A DNA stretch of 64,000 bases, taken from NCBI GenBank assembly GCA_023053575.1, contig JAKZAP010000058.1:62001-126000 (forward strand), given 5' to 3'. Below the pieces are notes generated by a model that saw nothing but the letters and a program-made list of their open reading frames with translations, searched no databases and had not been told where the DNA came from. This DNA comes from Branchinecta lynchi (taxonomy: Eukaryota > Arthropoda > Branchiopoda > Anostraca > Branchinectidae). This document shows positions 51,052-62,522 of the stretch, piece after piece. The position numbers and the translations under genes were made by a program. Position 1 is the first letter of the stretch; every line of letters begins with the position of its first letter.

Positions 51052-51670
51052 AGGCACTTGCCCTTGGGCTACGAGCCGCATAGCGATCGCAATTCCTGAC
51101 AGTCCGTCGGTCTGCGAGTCTGTCGGTCAGGGTTTTGCTAATTTTGGGCATTTCCAAGTAAGCTAGGACGATGAAACTTGGCACACACATCAAGGACCTG
51201 ATAGGACAATAAAACTTGGCACACGTATCAAGGACCCGAGCAGATTAATTTGGGAAGTAGAGGGGTCACATGCAGATGACATATTTTAGGGTCCAGACCG
51301 GATCTGAGCACGGGGGGGGGGGGGGGGTCCGAAAAATGCTCAGGTTTGAGTGAAACCTGATGGGTGGTAAGAGAAGATGCTTTGTGATCCATTTATGTGC
51401 CCAAACCAGACTCGACGGCGGTGAGGTGGGGGGGGGAGTACCAAAAACAGTGTGGCACGTCTGAGAAACGAGTGGATCTAAACTTGCACTGTAGAAAATT
51501 CAAGTGCCCTAGACGATTCGAGGCGATGCCGGCCAGAAATGCTCAGACTCGAGTGAAGGTAAAGTAGATTCCGAACCTACGGGGGTTGAAGGGGTATTTT
51601 GTGACGATTTCATCTATTTTCTTGCATCAGCTACTCGTAACAAGTGACATATCAGCTCGTGGCTCTTGTT
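51052..51670 (+). mobile_element. Family A repeat, short copy 5
   Basis: Begins after TTTTT with AGGCACTTGCCCTTGGGC and GCATAGCGATCGCAATTCCT, and ends CTCGTAACAAGTGACATATC then AGCTCGTGGCTCTTGTT. It has only about two degraded satellite units with G runs. The left hairpin arm is decayed (ACGAGCCGCATAG), which suggests an older copy. Confidence 0.75.
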
Positions 51671-52271
51671 CTATTGGAACCCAAAGATCATGGTTTTTGC
51701 TGGTGGGTTCAGCTAAGCACAGGACTGTAAGGTTATGAAAGATAAGTAGCCTACCTTCTCTCCTCTTTGGCGTCGTCTAGGAGATGACAGCTTGGATTCG
51801 CTTGCACCAGCGGAGTAGGCTTGACATAATGGCTCGTGCTGAAGATGATGCAAATCCAAACTCAGGTACCATAATAACGGAGACTAGCAACTTCTTGGAC
51901 GAACTTATCTAGTCGAGCCTGGTAACTTGCAGTGCAGATTATCTTGGGCAGCAGGCAAGAACCGGCAATATGCTGCAAGATTATAATCATGATTAGTTTC
52001 ACCATTCAAAAACATTATTTCTATCCCGAATATTTCATCAAGCTGTTGTGCACTATGACGAATCGTACCTGCTATGACTTGCAGGTTCAGCTTTAAAATA
52101 ATATGTCATACGGCATCTGTTTAACATGACTGTTCCATCACTTGCCAAGCCACTAGAGCCAGCTACGTTGAAGCCACAACCTTCATTTTGAAGGGGAGTG
52201 GCAGGTCAGAAAACCGACCTGATTTTATCGAAAGGAAAACAAATGAAATGTGTACTCCAGACTATATGGAC
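51671..52271. other. Unassigned DNA
   Basis: No frame or repeat I can support. Confidence 0.3.
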
Positions 52272-53688
52272 AACAAGACCAAAGGTTTCGATGGGATCCC
52301 AAAAATTCAATATCTGATCCAGACAACTGGGTCTTGTCTTAGCCAGATCCGGTCTTCGCCAGACTCCTTGAACATTTTTACAATTAAAATTCAGAAACAG
52401 ATTAAGGCCAAATAGCTAATCACCTGAGAAAACCAAGTTCAGATTTGGATTCAGCATGTGTGTTTACCCCTATAAGTCATATCTGTTTTGACGAAAACTT
52501 CCTGCCACTTCTGCCAATTTCCCGGTTCCGGCCGAACTCCAGAACTACTTGTCCGGCGAAAAAAGAAAGCTCAAAGACGAAATCAGGGTATCTTCTTTCC
52601 CCAGTAATGAACATCTAATCAACTTCAAATAGAAATTTAGCTTATAACAAATTTTCCGATTCCAACCGGATTCCGGTCGAACTATATGTCCGGGTAAAAT
52701 ACGATTGTCACACAGGGACTCAGCATCTCTTCTTACCCCTAAATCGCTTATCTAATCAACTAGAAATAAAACTCTGACTTCCAAGAGTTTTCCGGTTTTG
52801 GCCGGATTCCGGACGAACTACGTGTCCGGGTAGAAACTTGTTTTCACATAAGTGTTCAGCATGTCTTCTTGCCCTTTATCAAACATCTAATCAACTCCAA
52901 ACAAAACTTTTAATTTTGACAAACTTTCCAGTTTGGGCCGGATTCCGGTCGAAATACTTCTCCGTCGAGAAAATAGTTTTCACCATCGTCTTCAGCATGT
53001 CTCCCTACCTCTAAATCGAAATTTAATCAACTTCAAATAAAACTTTTACTTTCAACAAACTTTCCGGTTTGGGCCGGATTCCGGGCGAAATAGTTGACCA
53101 TCGAGAAAATAGTTTTCACCATCGTCTTCAGCATGTCTTCCTACCCCTAAACCGAACATCTAATCAATTTCAAATAAAACTTTTACTTTCAACAAACTTT
53201 CCGGTTTGGGCCGGATTCCGGGCGAAATACTTGTCCGTCGAGAAAATAATTTACACCATCGTCTTCAGCATGTCTTCCTACCCCTAAATCGAACATCTAA
53301 TCAACTTCAAATAAATTTTGTACTTTCGACAAACTTTCCGGTTTTGGCCGGATTCCGGACGAACTACATGTCCGACGACAAAATGGCTTTCACCATCGTG
53401 TTCAGCATGTCTTCTTACCCCATGATCGACTATCACATTAGCTGTTTCAAAATATTTTGTTTGTCCCTTAATTTGAATCCCCTCCCCCACCCCTAAATGT
53501 AGAGCTACAAAGCCCATCTACGAACTTGACTGGTCCGAAGACCCAACGAACCCTCACACCAAGTTTCATCAAAATATCTCATTCCCTTCGAGAGTTATCG
53601 TGCTTACAGACGGACGGACGGACGGACAGACGGACAACTTTTGCGATGTCATAGGTATCCCTCCACTTACGTTTTGGGATCCCAAAAA
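52272..53688 (-). mobile_element. Family B hairpin-ended repeat, copy 2
   Basis: In minus orientation: TTTTT, GGGATCCCAAAACG, a GTCCGTCC-type tract, then six or seven tandem units of about 110-140 bases. The recurrent block is TTTCCGGTTTGGGCCGGATT, AATAGTTTTCACCATCGTCTT, CTACCCCTAAATCGAACATC. It ends GGGATCCCATCGAAACC then TTTGGTCTTGTT at 52272. Units nearest the left end (53040-53340) are most alike, as expected for recent local expansion. It is non-coding; ORFs over the units are shadows. Confidence 0.8.
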
Positions 53689-53867
53689 GGTGACATCAGT
53701 GCCTCGACATTTCACATATTGGGATAAACAAAGAACTTGCTAATAACCAAGTTATTAACAGCTTTTATGGTTCCTTCAACTAACGTACAATAATTATACA
53801 CATATCAATCCCACAGTAATATAATTACGATTAACTGATTGATTAATCAACCCAACTGGTCAACCTA

Positions 53868-53950
53868 TGCAGAATTTTCTGGTTTTGGCCAGACTTCGGA
53901 AGAGCTACTTATCCGGCAAAAATATAAGTTTATCCACGTATATCCACAAC
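53868..53950 (-). mobile_element. Family B fragment interrupted by a LINE (one side)
   Basis: GAATTTTCTGGTTTTGGCCA, AGCTACTTATCCGGCAAAAA is one family B unit. It stops where the LINE sequence begins. The matching other side is at 56203-56395, so an older family B copy was split by the LINE insertion. Confidence 0.6.
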
Positions 53951-56074
53951 TCTATGTCCACTTCAGACCTCGACCATTTTATTACCAACTACAGTCTTGA
54001 ACCGTCTACAACAGTAAACGTAGATAACGACACCGTCTGCAGTGACCATCTAGGCATAAGCCTCCAACTGCCAAACGCAGCTAGGCTCAACTTTTCTGCC
54101 CCACGCTGGTACACCAAAACAGAGTGGGGAAAAACCGACCGCCCTCAGTACCAAGGAATCGTGGACTCCATCCTATCCCGAATCTCCGTTCCATTCCAGC
54201 TACTCGCCCACGGACAGGAGCAAGACCGGACTGCTCTAAATATTTATACCTCCGAAATCGTCCATGCCCTTAAGTGTGCCGAATCCGGGGCAGTACCTCA
54301 ATGTCGAGTGCGATTAGGCACGAGAAAGCCAGGTTGGGATAGCCCTGCCTTAAAGTACAAAAAAAGAAAAGCCAAGTTCTGGTACCAAGTCTGGAAAGAC
54401 TGTGGTCGCCCTCGCACCGGGGAAGTTTTCAAGTGTTTTCGTTATTCAAAAAAAACTTACAAAAGTACTGCCGACAGTATCCACGCCAAAAATGTTGAAA
54501 GTGCTTCTGCTGAGTGCAAATCAGACCCTAAGCAACTGTGGAAAATATTCGACAAAGCCGGTAGCAAAGAAACTGGCTCAACTTCTACCATCAGCGACGA
54601 AGCCTGGTCAAACCACTACCAATCAGTGTTTGCCAGCGTGAACACTGAAACCAACAGCGATTACGAGTGTAAATTAAAACATAGCCTTAGTTCAGTGAGA
54701 GACTGTCGAAGCGGAATCGTAGTTAGTAAGAGCACAGTTGAAAATATAGTGAAAAAGCTCAAGACAAATAAAGCCCCAGGCCTAGACGGTATTTCTCCTC
54801 GTCATCTAACGTTTGGAACCCCCCTTCTATTTGACCATATTGCCCTTTTACTTCAGATGTGCATTGCCCAAGGCATCGTGCCAAAGAACTTTTGTGAGGG
54901 TCGAACAACGAATATTCTTAAGAAGGGGAAAGATCCTAGTTCATGTAAATCTTTCAGAACCATAACTGTACTTTCGCTACTCAGCAAAATTTTTGAAAAA
55001 GTGCTTTTCCCGTATATTGTCAAGTTCGCTCTAGTGGGAGCTAAGCAATTAGGATTCCAATCTAATATGGGATGCGGATACGCCCACCGAGTTTTAAAAG
55101 CAATAATTAAGAAAAGCCTAGAGACTAGTATACCTGTCTACATGTGCAGTGTCGACATTTCGGCTGCATTCGACTCTGTCCTTCACCCGCAGTCGCTACT
55201 TATGCTCCTGGAAGCTGGGGTTGACCCGAGAATAGTTTTAGTTTTAGATGATTGGTACCGTCACGCTGTTAGTTTTATTGTGTTCGGTAATGAATTTAGT
55301 AACGGTTGTCGAAAAGAACGTCTGTCAAAACCCATTCCATTACTAAAAGGTGTACGACAAGGATCTGTTCTAAGCCCGGTCATATTTAACAGTGCTGTAT
55401 ATTCTGTAACTAGGTCAATAAGAGGAACTTTCTTCCTGGATGGAACAGATCTTAGTTTCATTTCTTACGCGGACGACCTCCTACTGATCAGCAGTACCCT
55501 TGATGGCCTACGGGACAATCTAAAATCGATAGTCCACGGCTACAGTAAGATCGGTCTTGACGTGAACGTGAGCAAAACTGAGTTTATTGTTTTTAATGAA
55601 GTCACGCAAGGGCAACGCACAATATCAATCGGGAACCACCTAGTCCGGCAGACGGACTCTCTTAAGTACCTCGGAATAGTTTACAAATCGAATATTCGGT
55701 CTGTGAGGACTACGTTAGTTGAAAATGTATGTAAAGCGATGCGCGGCGGCTACGGCCGCTCAGTAAAATGTAAGCACAGTGTCAACCGGTTCGTTCTTGC
55801 CCGCCTATTTAATGCAGTAATTACACCTTACGTACTTTATGTTTCGCCACTTTGGGAATTTTTAAAAATAACAGATCAAAGAAAAATACGCACCACGTAC
55901 TACAAGTACGCAAAATTTTTGCTTGGCGTCCCTCTCCGAAGTTCAAACACGGAGTTATCAGCGAAATATAAAATAATAAACCCCACCGAAAAAATACACA
56001 AAATTGAAAAAAGTGCTCGGGCAAGAGCTATAAATGCTTGCGCAAACCATATGCTAACTCGATTCGTAGTATAG
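53951..56074 (+). CDS. 5'-truncated LINE ORF2: endonuclease tail and complete reverse transcriptase
   Basis: An open frame of about 735 codons. The true LINE part begins inside the endonuclease with STSDLDHFITNYSLEP and VCSDHLGISLQLP (SDH motif); residues before that come from the family B unit. The linker has GTRKPGWDSPALKYKKRKAK. The RT shows KAPGLDGISPRHL, FRTITVLSLLSKIFEKVLFP, CSVDISAAFDSVLHPQ (motif A), LKGVRQGSVLSPVIFN (motif B), ISYADDLLLIS (motif C) and DVNVSKTEFIVF, then SLKYLGIVYKSN. The C-terminus matches the fragment at 22713-23697. The RT core is intact; lack of most of the endonuclease makes it non-autonomous. Confidence 0.85.
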   Translation, partial: SMSTSDLDHFITNYSLEPSTTVNVDNDTVCSDHLGISLQLPNAARLNFSAPRWYTKTEWGKTDRPQYQGIVDSILSRISVPFQLLAHGQEQDRTALNIYTSEIVHALKCAESGAVPQCRVRLGTRKPGWDSPALKYKKRKAKFWYQVWKDCGRPRTGEVFKCFRYSKKTYKSTADSIHAKNVESASAECKSDPKQLWKIFDKAGSKETGSTSTISDEAWSNHYQSVFASVNTETNSDYECKLKHSLSSVRDCRSGIVVSKSTVENIVKKLKTNKAPGLDGISPRHLTFGTPLLFDHIALLLQMCIAQGIVPKNFCEGRTTNILKKGKDPSSCKSFRTITVLSLLSKIFEKVLFPYIVKFALVGAKQLGFQSNMGCGYAHRVLKAIIKKSLETSIPVYMCSVDISAAFDSVLHPQSLLMLLEAGVDPRIVLVLDDWYRHAVSFIVFGNEFSNGCRKERLSKPIPLLKGVRQGSVLSPVIFNSAVYSVTRSIRGTFFLDGTDLSFISYADDLLLISSTLDGLRDNLKSIVHGYSKIGLDVNVSKTEFIVFNEVTQGQRTISIGNHLVRQTDSLKYLGIVYKSNIRSVRTTLVENVCKAMRGGYGRSVKCKHSVNRFVLARLFNAVITPYVLYVSPLWEFLKITDQRKIRTTYYKYAKFLLGVPLRSSNTELSAKYKIINPTEKIHKIEKSARARAINACANHMLTRFVV

Positions 56075-56200
56075 ATTTTAGTATTATGTTTAGTGCGTGT
56101 ACATATCTTCTTTAGTTTCTTTTCTTCTTTTCTTTTTCTTTATGTACTCCGCTTTTTCCCTTTTGTAAGCGGGCAAAAATAAATATATATATATATATAT
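56075..56200 (+). other. LINE 3' UTR with hairpin and (AT)n tail
   Basis: TACTCCGCTTTTTCCC, then TTTTGTAAGCGGGCAAAAAT and AAATAAATATAT with (AT)n. This is the same CCGC/GCGGG stem found in the related 3' ends at 23740 and 46650, here followed by an AT microsatellite. Confidence 0.7.
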
Positions 56201-56202
56201 CA

Positions 56203-56400
56203 TGAGCTTTTCAAACTATTTTTTCGTCCCTTAATCTGAAACCCCTCCCCTACCCCTAAATATAAAGCTATGGGGCCCATCTTCGAACTTCACCTGTACT
56301 TTTACTCAAAGCATCTTCACACCAAGTTCGAACAAATCTCCATTCGATTCGAGAGTTACCGTGCTAACATGGAGACCGACGGACGGACAACCTTACTTAT
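56203..56400 (-). mobile_element. Family B fragment interrupted by a LINE (other side)
   Basis: CGTCCCTTAATCTGAAACCC, CCCCTAAATATAAAGCTATG and CACACCAAGTTCGAACAAAT follow the same order as 53455-53640 in the intact copy. The terminal GGGATCCC palindrome is decayed (about 56430-56460). Confidence 0.6.
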
Positions 56401-58150
56401 TATTATAAATTGGGTAAATATCTGCTTGGGTTACCACCGTGGCATTCCAATTGTGATGTGACACGCTATTTCGGAATTATTGACCCAAACATAAGGTGTG
56501 AAGGAGTAGAAAGGCTGCTTCACGGGCATTTAAGGGCATCGCCGAGATCCCGCTAACCCGTCTTATGTTTTAAGTATTGAGTGTATTAGGCTAGTCGTAA
56601 TTCATTGTGTTTTTGTACCTACTTGTTTTGTTGTTTCGTTATTTTCTTTTTTTGTACGGTAACTCCATCCTGTACGGCCATAAATTAATGTTAATACAAT
56701 AGATATCCCGTCAGTTACGTTATGTTACCTTACGGCTGGAATCTCAATAAGTGATTAACACCATTATGTTAGGATTGGAATTTGGGAAACGTTAAGAGCT
56801 AGAATCTGCATAGAAATGGTTGAATTTGGCAGGAAAAAGCTAACTTAAAAAATCTCACCTGTAGTGCCCACTTTTTGTGATCACGGGTATTGACTAGCCT
56901 ACAGTAGCTGCTGCTGCCAGGACGTCACTCCATCCTGTTTCTGAGAATTCTTAGGATCCCGGTGTGTAATCCGCTGTAAATGATAGAATTTGTAAGAGAA
57001 GCAGTTAAATATTAGTCAACACGAAAAAAAAAAAATAGTGTTCAGAAAAGTTTTGCATGTGGCTCTTTTTATTTTGTTCGTGGGTATCATAACTACTATC
57101 GTGACCTTCAATATATTGTCAAATTGTGCTTCTCCAAAACGATACCTAGTAGCTGGCTTATAGTCTTTCATGCTGCCTTTTAGCGTTACTATTCGTATGT
57201 GATCCTTTCTGTTCAATAATTTAAAGCTCGAATTCTCAGTTTCTAGGATTCTGTAAAATTTTCGACAGATTTCGTAAAAATTTTTCGCTCTGCACTGCAC
57301 CCCTCAAACGAGAATGCACTTCAGATACTCCTGTACACAGAAAAACTACAAAAAAAACTAATTGCAATTCAGTTACTGTGGTCCAATTCAGAGTTAGTGC
57401 CCAAAGAATCTATATTTTCTGTACCTATGCTGAATGATTACTGTTCGGCATCTATTTACTTCTATGTACTGTACCCTGTCAGCTTCCCTGGACAATCATT
57501 ATCTCAAATTCATCATGTAGCCTTTCAAGAAATTATGTTATAGGCTAGCGACTGTGAGATACAGTCTGGATACAGTAGTTCATCTAAACAGTCACAAATA
57601 TTTATTAACAATAGCAGAATCTGAATAGCTTTGGCCTACCCACAAATGACTGATCTACCTCACAGTCAGGCACTACAACCTAACTCCTTGAAAGGCTATA
57701 CTAAAAATCAGCTATAGAAGATTTCCAGCCACAATCACCACCATCATCAATAATCTCATTTTAGGACAAATAGGAAAGTTAGGGCCTAAGCCCTGCTGGG
57801 ACGTGGCAACGAATTGTTATGCATCTCATTATTGATGAGTGGGATTGTCGGATTGTCACTCTAGTCGGAGCATCTCAGGGAAAAGACCGGAACCCCCTCC
57901 TACTCCTTCATGAATGGTTCCATACAGGAAATCTTCTGTCACAACCGATCACTCGAGCATGAGGATTTCCGGGAAACGTCCAATAGCGCCCCCTTGCACT
58001 ACCCCCGAATGGAGGTCGGATCCAGCCTAGATCCAAAAAAGATCACCCAGGGCATGCGAGGTTTCTACCTTCTAAGTTGGTTCACTTGTTAGGTACCTAC
58101 GTGTGCCAAACGTTTCTGCCCCCCCCCCCCTTCCAACGCACTACATGGGA
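56401..58150. other. Unassigned DNA
   Basis: A minus-strand frame at 57016-57300 (QCRAKNFYEICRKFYRILET) has ordinary protein-like composition, but I can find neither splice sites nor a family. Everything else looks unique and non-coding. Confidence 0.3.
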
Positions 58151-58154
58151 TATA

Positions 58155-58565
58155 GGCGGATTCTCGCTGTTCCACGAGGACTCCACTTGAGGAGTCACAA
58201 CGTTTTTGTTTGTCCCGTGGACTCACTTTCCGTATCTCGCGAGTCCCCGCGGAGGGGGAATGCTCCGATTATCACCACCATCATCAAAAAGGACTCCCTT
58301 TCGGATTCGGAGGAAAACCTATTTTTGCTGGTTTTGGTGCAATATAAAATTAAATAAAAACAATCAGAATGAACAAAACCAAAAATAAAGTGTATCTAGA
58401 CTAATTTCGTCAACTGCATATTTTCGTTTCAAACAAAATCCATTTTGGAATCATTCCCCGCGTTCTCGCTGTTTCTATACGCGGAGTCCGCGTGGAGTGA
58501 CTCCCTCTATTCTCGCCGTTCCCTTCGATCCCCCCAGGAGTCCTCTGGAACGGCGAGAATACGCC
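58155..58565. mobile_element. MITE-like inverted-repeat element
   Basis: GGCGGATTCTCGCTGTTCCA at the left and the reverse complement of GGCGTATTCTCGCCGTTCCA at the right pair over about 30 bases, through GAGGACTCC. Additional internal partial copies (CGTTCTCGCTGTTTC near 58458, ATTCTCGCCGTTCCC near 58510) suggest nested arms. No coding sequence or clear target duplication. Confidence 0.55.
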
Positions 58566-60463
58566 GTATGTGTTTTCTACTTTCCAAGTCGGTTAACTCG
58601 TTAGATCCCTACCCGTGTCAAAACATTTCTGCCCCTCCCGCCAACACACCCCATCTAATCTAATCCGTCAGAACACACAAATCGATCATCTTAGAGTAGG
58701 CCTATCTACCGTAACAGCACGAAGTTTCACGCTAACCTGACCATTTCTGGGAAACATCTGGTACCTCCTGGACTCCGCTTGCAAGAATGGATGGTTATAG
58801 AAGTTAACTAAAACTGGTTATTCGTTTTTTGTTCTGCCTCACTCAAAGATTGTCCTATCCATAATGTCTGTCACGCAAACCGTTTGTTCCTTCTCGGTTT
58901 GTGTCTTACCGTAAGAGGATTTATTTTGTGTATCTTTGACCAAAAGCTGAGCCCCCCCCCCCCCCCAGTCCTTATTGAGGTTGAATCGGACCAGGAGCAA
59001 AAACACATCGTCATGGCCTTGACCATGACCTTAGCATCATTCAAGTTTCGTCCCAATTGCTCCAGATTATTTCTGACTCGTAAACAGCAAACCCGGTACT
59101 TACCTGTATCTTCAATCTTGACGATGCACAAGCGAACTTTTTGTAGTGATCATTCTCAAATAGACTGGCGACAGACGTACAACCAGACTGGGCATGTGGT
59201 GCAGTGAAAAAACATCCTCGTAAGAGACACTAGAAAAAAACGAAAACTAAAAAATTTGCGTTTTAAGTCCGATAGACGTTAATTTCCGTTTATACCATGA
59301 GTGTACAATACGAAATATTAATTTTCTTTCTTTCAGAAGGAGTTAATGCTTCCTGGCTCTTCTGCAAGGTACACAACTGACTGTAGGGAGCACGACAGTA
59401 AGATTTTGCCAGAATGGGTATTTTTTCATTAGACTTTCTTTCCACCGGTTCTATAAATAACTATGCTACTAGTTTATACGCAAGGTAGCCAGAAACGACT
59501 GTCTATCTGTTAGCATTCTATTCTACTGTTAGCATTCCTACCAGTCTGTTTGACCTCAAGCAGCATTCTTTTCATTTAGCCCTGTCTGTGTTGTTATATA
59601 ATAGATTGCCAAGTTGTTGCTCAATTCAGTTATAGGATTTCTGTAGAGAATAATACTAGTATGAAGCCTGCAGATCTGTCTCACAATCCCTTGATCAAGC
59701 AAGTCTCCCAGAGACAAAGCTGAAAAATGTGATTCTATAAAATGAGCGTTAAGACGTAGAGTTATCCCCAAGCACCACAGCGGAAGTATATCTTTTTTGT
59801 TTTCTTGCCATTCGGAAATTACAAAATAAATTAATAATCCATAAAGCCTTGCTGACTTGAATCATGGCCTCCCCAGTCAAGCAAGTAAATTATCAGAGAA
59901 AGCTAGTCTTAAACCTTCGAGGCACAACATCATCAGTGGTAACTAGTAGCCTATAACTAGTGGCCTACCTGGTAAGAGCTGGAGTCTTTTCGAATTTCGA
60001 GAAGTATCTCCTGAGCTAAAGCAACAGCTCTGAAGTATCTTTCTTCTATCAGACTTGGTGCTGCGTTTTCATTACTTTGGTCCTGATCTGACACTGAAAG
60101 ACATACAAAATTTAAGGAACTTTCAGGAGACTTTGCTCTGGCTCTGGTAGTGCTGTTTCAGGTGAGGAGCCTCAATTACCAAGCTGGGTCAATATGATTT
60201 CCCCCAAACCACTGTCCGAGTAAACAACCATGCCATGCATGTAGGGCTGACCTTTTTTTCAAAGAGGTAACACTAGTCCAACAACAGAAGTAACTTAAAT
60301 ATTTTGGATATGCAAATGATCTCTGAAAAGTTTTTTTTAATATCAAACTTAAATGGAATATTGACAAGAAAATAATTATCTGCTTGTCTATGTGTGGTTT
60401 TCACGTTCGCGAAAAAAGGACTCCGCATGTTAACCGGAATTCTGTCAATGGTACATAGGCAAT
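58566..60463. other. Unassigned DNA
   Basis: A C run at 58953-58967 and a possible splice-like TTTTCTTTCTTTCAG at 59322-59336 followed by a 34-base open stretch and GTACAC. These are not enough for an exon call. No repeat partners are seen. Confidence 0.3.
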
Positions 60464-60794
60464 AGCCGTGTTCGATTCACCAACAGTGATCCACCTACGT
60501 TATCCTAAAATCGTCTATAGTCGTTTTCTTCATGGATAACGACGTCATTCTCAACGAAAATTTCATTTTTTGTTGAGCGAATCGAACGACAATAGACACA
60601 CGATTTTTATCATCGCTACAACTTTGAGGGGAATCCTAGAACGAAAAAAAACTTCCGTCAGGAATTTCGGATATTATCCGACTTTGTAGAACTACGACTA
60701 CAGCTTTTAAACAAAACAACAAGAGCACTACGCCATGGCATCTAGGACTGGTCGTCAACAACAATGGATAACTGTTTTTGAATCGAACGCGGCT
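60464..60794. mobile_element. MITE-like element with AGCCG(T/C)GTTCGATTCA ends
   Basis: Left end AGCCGTGTTCGATTCACC then AACAGTGATCCA; right end reverse complement AGCCGCGTTCGATTCAAA then AACAGTTATCCA. About 26 of 30 terminal bases match. The 331-bp interior has no transposase. The terminal motif resembles that of the element at 19273 (AGCTGCGTTCGTTCC). No clean target duplication is seen. Confidence 0.6.
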
Positions 60795-61755
60795 TTTACT
60801 GCACACAGAATGTGCCCACACTTTGAATAGCCCTTACCATATATCCAACCAGTTAGGCTACACCTATTGCTGGGATACCCTAAACCACTAAATAAAATGT
60901 CAACGGAATTAAGGAAATGCAACTAGGCTGAATAAAAAGAAGTTATACAAGTAATCCGTGGGACTGTGATGACTAGAATCACCTAGTATAGTAAACTCAT
61001 TTTTTATAACCATGCTGAAATGCACACTTATCAGTCACACTAAAATCCTCAATTCTGGCACAGTGCACTCCAGCGTTAGAACTTGCCTGAACAAATGAGC
61101 ACAGGCCTCACAAACTGGGGCACAGTGCCCTGGAGCAAGGGCATAGCACACATAGCCTACAGTACAGCAGAGGTGTGCTTATTTGAATAACTCTTTCTTA
61201 TTTGTCCATACCTTGCCTCTGTTGCTTGCTTACCACTAACATTCAAACAGAATGGGAAAATAGCCAACTTGGTATCAGTCAACAGCTACCCGTTTCGGCA
61301 ACTTTTTTTGCACCACAGTCAATTAAAAAAGTTGTGTTTACAGAAGGCCTTGGAATTTTGAAACTTCTCCTTCCGTTTGTTGATTTAAACAAGGTAAAGA
61401 GATTTGGAGAGAGTTGTCTACAGGTAGGAACTGGCAGAGGCGTTACTAGCCAAAATGTGTTTTTTTCTTGGGGGGGGGGGGGCAAGGTAAAGGTATTTAC
61501 CGACTGGCTGGTCATTTCTACTGACGTTTTTTGCAGAAAAAATTACTGTTTTTGCAGGAAAAACGACTGTTTTGAATAACAAGAGTTATGTCTCTACAAA
61601 ACTCTATGTATCTTGGAAGTGCTTGAACATTTTGAAAACTGGAAAATGAGGTTGGATAGAAAGTGAAATAAGGTATCTTTTGATCTAGGACAGGAAGACA
61701 ACCCTATTAGGCTAGCCAGTCTCAGTTTAACCAAATTTCACAGGGCATGGTACCT
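60795..61755. other. Unassigned DNA
   Basis: Plus and minus frames near 61202-61579 contain a glycine/proline run caused by a G tract; I see no domain. No repeats are recognised. Confidence 0.3.
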
Positions 61756-62010
61756 CAACGTATGGGCACCATGCCCATAAGTCCGGGTATGCCCAGACTT
61801 TGGGGCACTATCCCCAAAAATTGAGGATTTGTGCATGACTGGTGGATTCCCAGCTACTGCTCTGCAGCGCGTCGAATCTGACATCAGAATGGTAGACAAT
61901 CAATCTGCTGTTATCTCAACATTTCTTCTACAGGGCTCTACTGCGATATAGCTGTTGAAGGACCCCTCACACTATTTACTCTTCAACTTGCAGTATTTTA
62001 AAATATTTGT
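61756..62010 (+). repeat. Direct repeat H, copy 1
   Basis: CAACGTATGGGCACCATGCC through CTGTTGAAGGACCCCTCACA and ATTTTAAAATATTT matches 62523-62785 with about 85 percent identity. The tRNA-like module follows directly in copy 1 but is absent after copy 2. Confidence 0.75.
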
Positions 62011-62036
62011 AAGTAGTGAACTGATAGACAAAAATG

Positions 62037-62108
62037 CTCCTCAGCCGGGATTTGAACCCAGGACCCTCTGCTTACAAGGCAGTCACTCTACCACTGAGCT
62101 ACCAAGGG
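62037..62108 (-). tRNA. tRNA-Thr(UGU)-like sequence in a dispersed repeat
   Basis: The minus strand reads TAGCTCAGTGGTAGAGTGAC (A-box), an anticodon stem CTGC/GCAG with loop CTTGTAA (anticodon UGU) and GGTTCAAATCCCGGC (B-box and T-arm, five pairs including one wobble). The acceptor stem has six of seven pairs including wobbles, with one mismatch at the tip. It folds better than its relative at 10665-10738. Upstream homology to that copy (CTTCTACC, GTGGTTTGC, TGTTCACAAG) shows both are copies of a longer repeat, so a mobile pol III-type repeat is more likely than a standard gene. Confidence 0.6.
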
Positions 62109-62230
62109 GCTTGTGAACAGAGTTTGCAAACCACTACAATAGTCTGGTAGAAGCTGGCCATAGGAACAGTGATCCCGCCCGAAGGTAAATTCATCTAACC
62201 AGTTCACATCCCCATTTTTTTTGCTTATAA
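62109..62230 (-). repeat. Conserved upstream part of the tRNA-like repeat
   Basis: GGGCGGGATCACTGTTCCTA, then GGCCAGCTTCTACCAGAC and TAGTGGTTTGCAAACTCTGT (minus strand) match the upstream flank of the module at 10580-10664. The repeat is therefore not a simple tRNA-headed SINE, because the unique part precedes the tRNA-like head. Confidence 0.6.
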
Positions 62231-62522
62231 GCTTATAAGAAAAAATGGCATCTTCCCATCACCGGCGCCTGGCTCACAAACGAGAATTTTGAATTTCGCC
62301 CCATGCCAAGAGCGTAGGTCGTTTGGATGGAGCTCCCCCTGGAGACTGCCTCGATTTGGTCAGAGATACCTCTCTGGATACGTTTTGGTCTGTAGATGTT
62401 TTCTTTGGGTCTCTACTTGGGGTAACTGAAGTAAGTCCAGACCCATAAAAGGAGAAAGCCTTTGCATTGTTCATTAATACCAAGTCAGTCAGTACATAAT
62501 AAGGGCTTATTAATTAAATAAC
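62231..62522. other. Unassigned DNA
   Basis: Spacer between the tRNA-like repeat and direct repeat H copy 2; no frame or partner recognised. Confidence 0.3.

Noticed and set aside
53069..53517. Overlapping frames in family B copy 2 on both strands
   Set aside because: They simply translate the tandem units; the frame changes from unit to unit.
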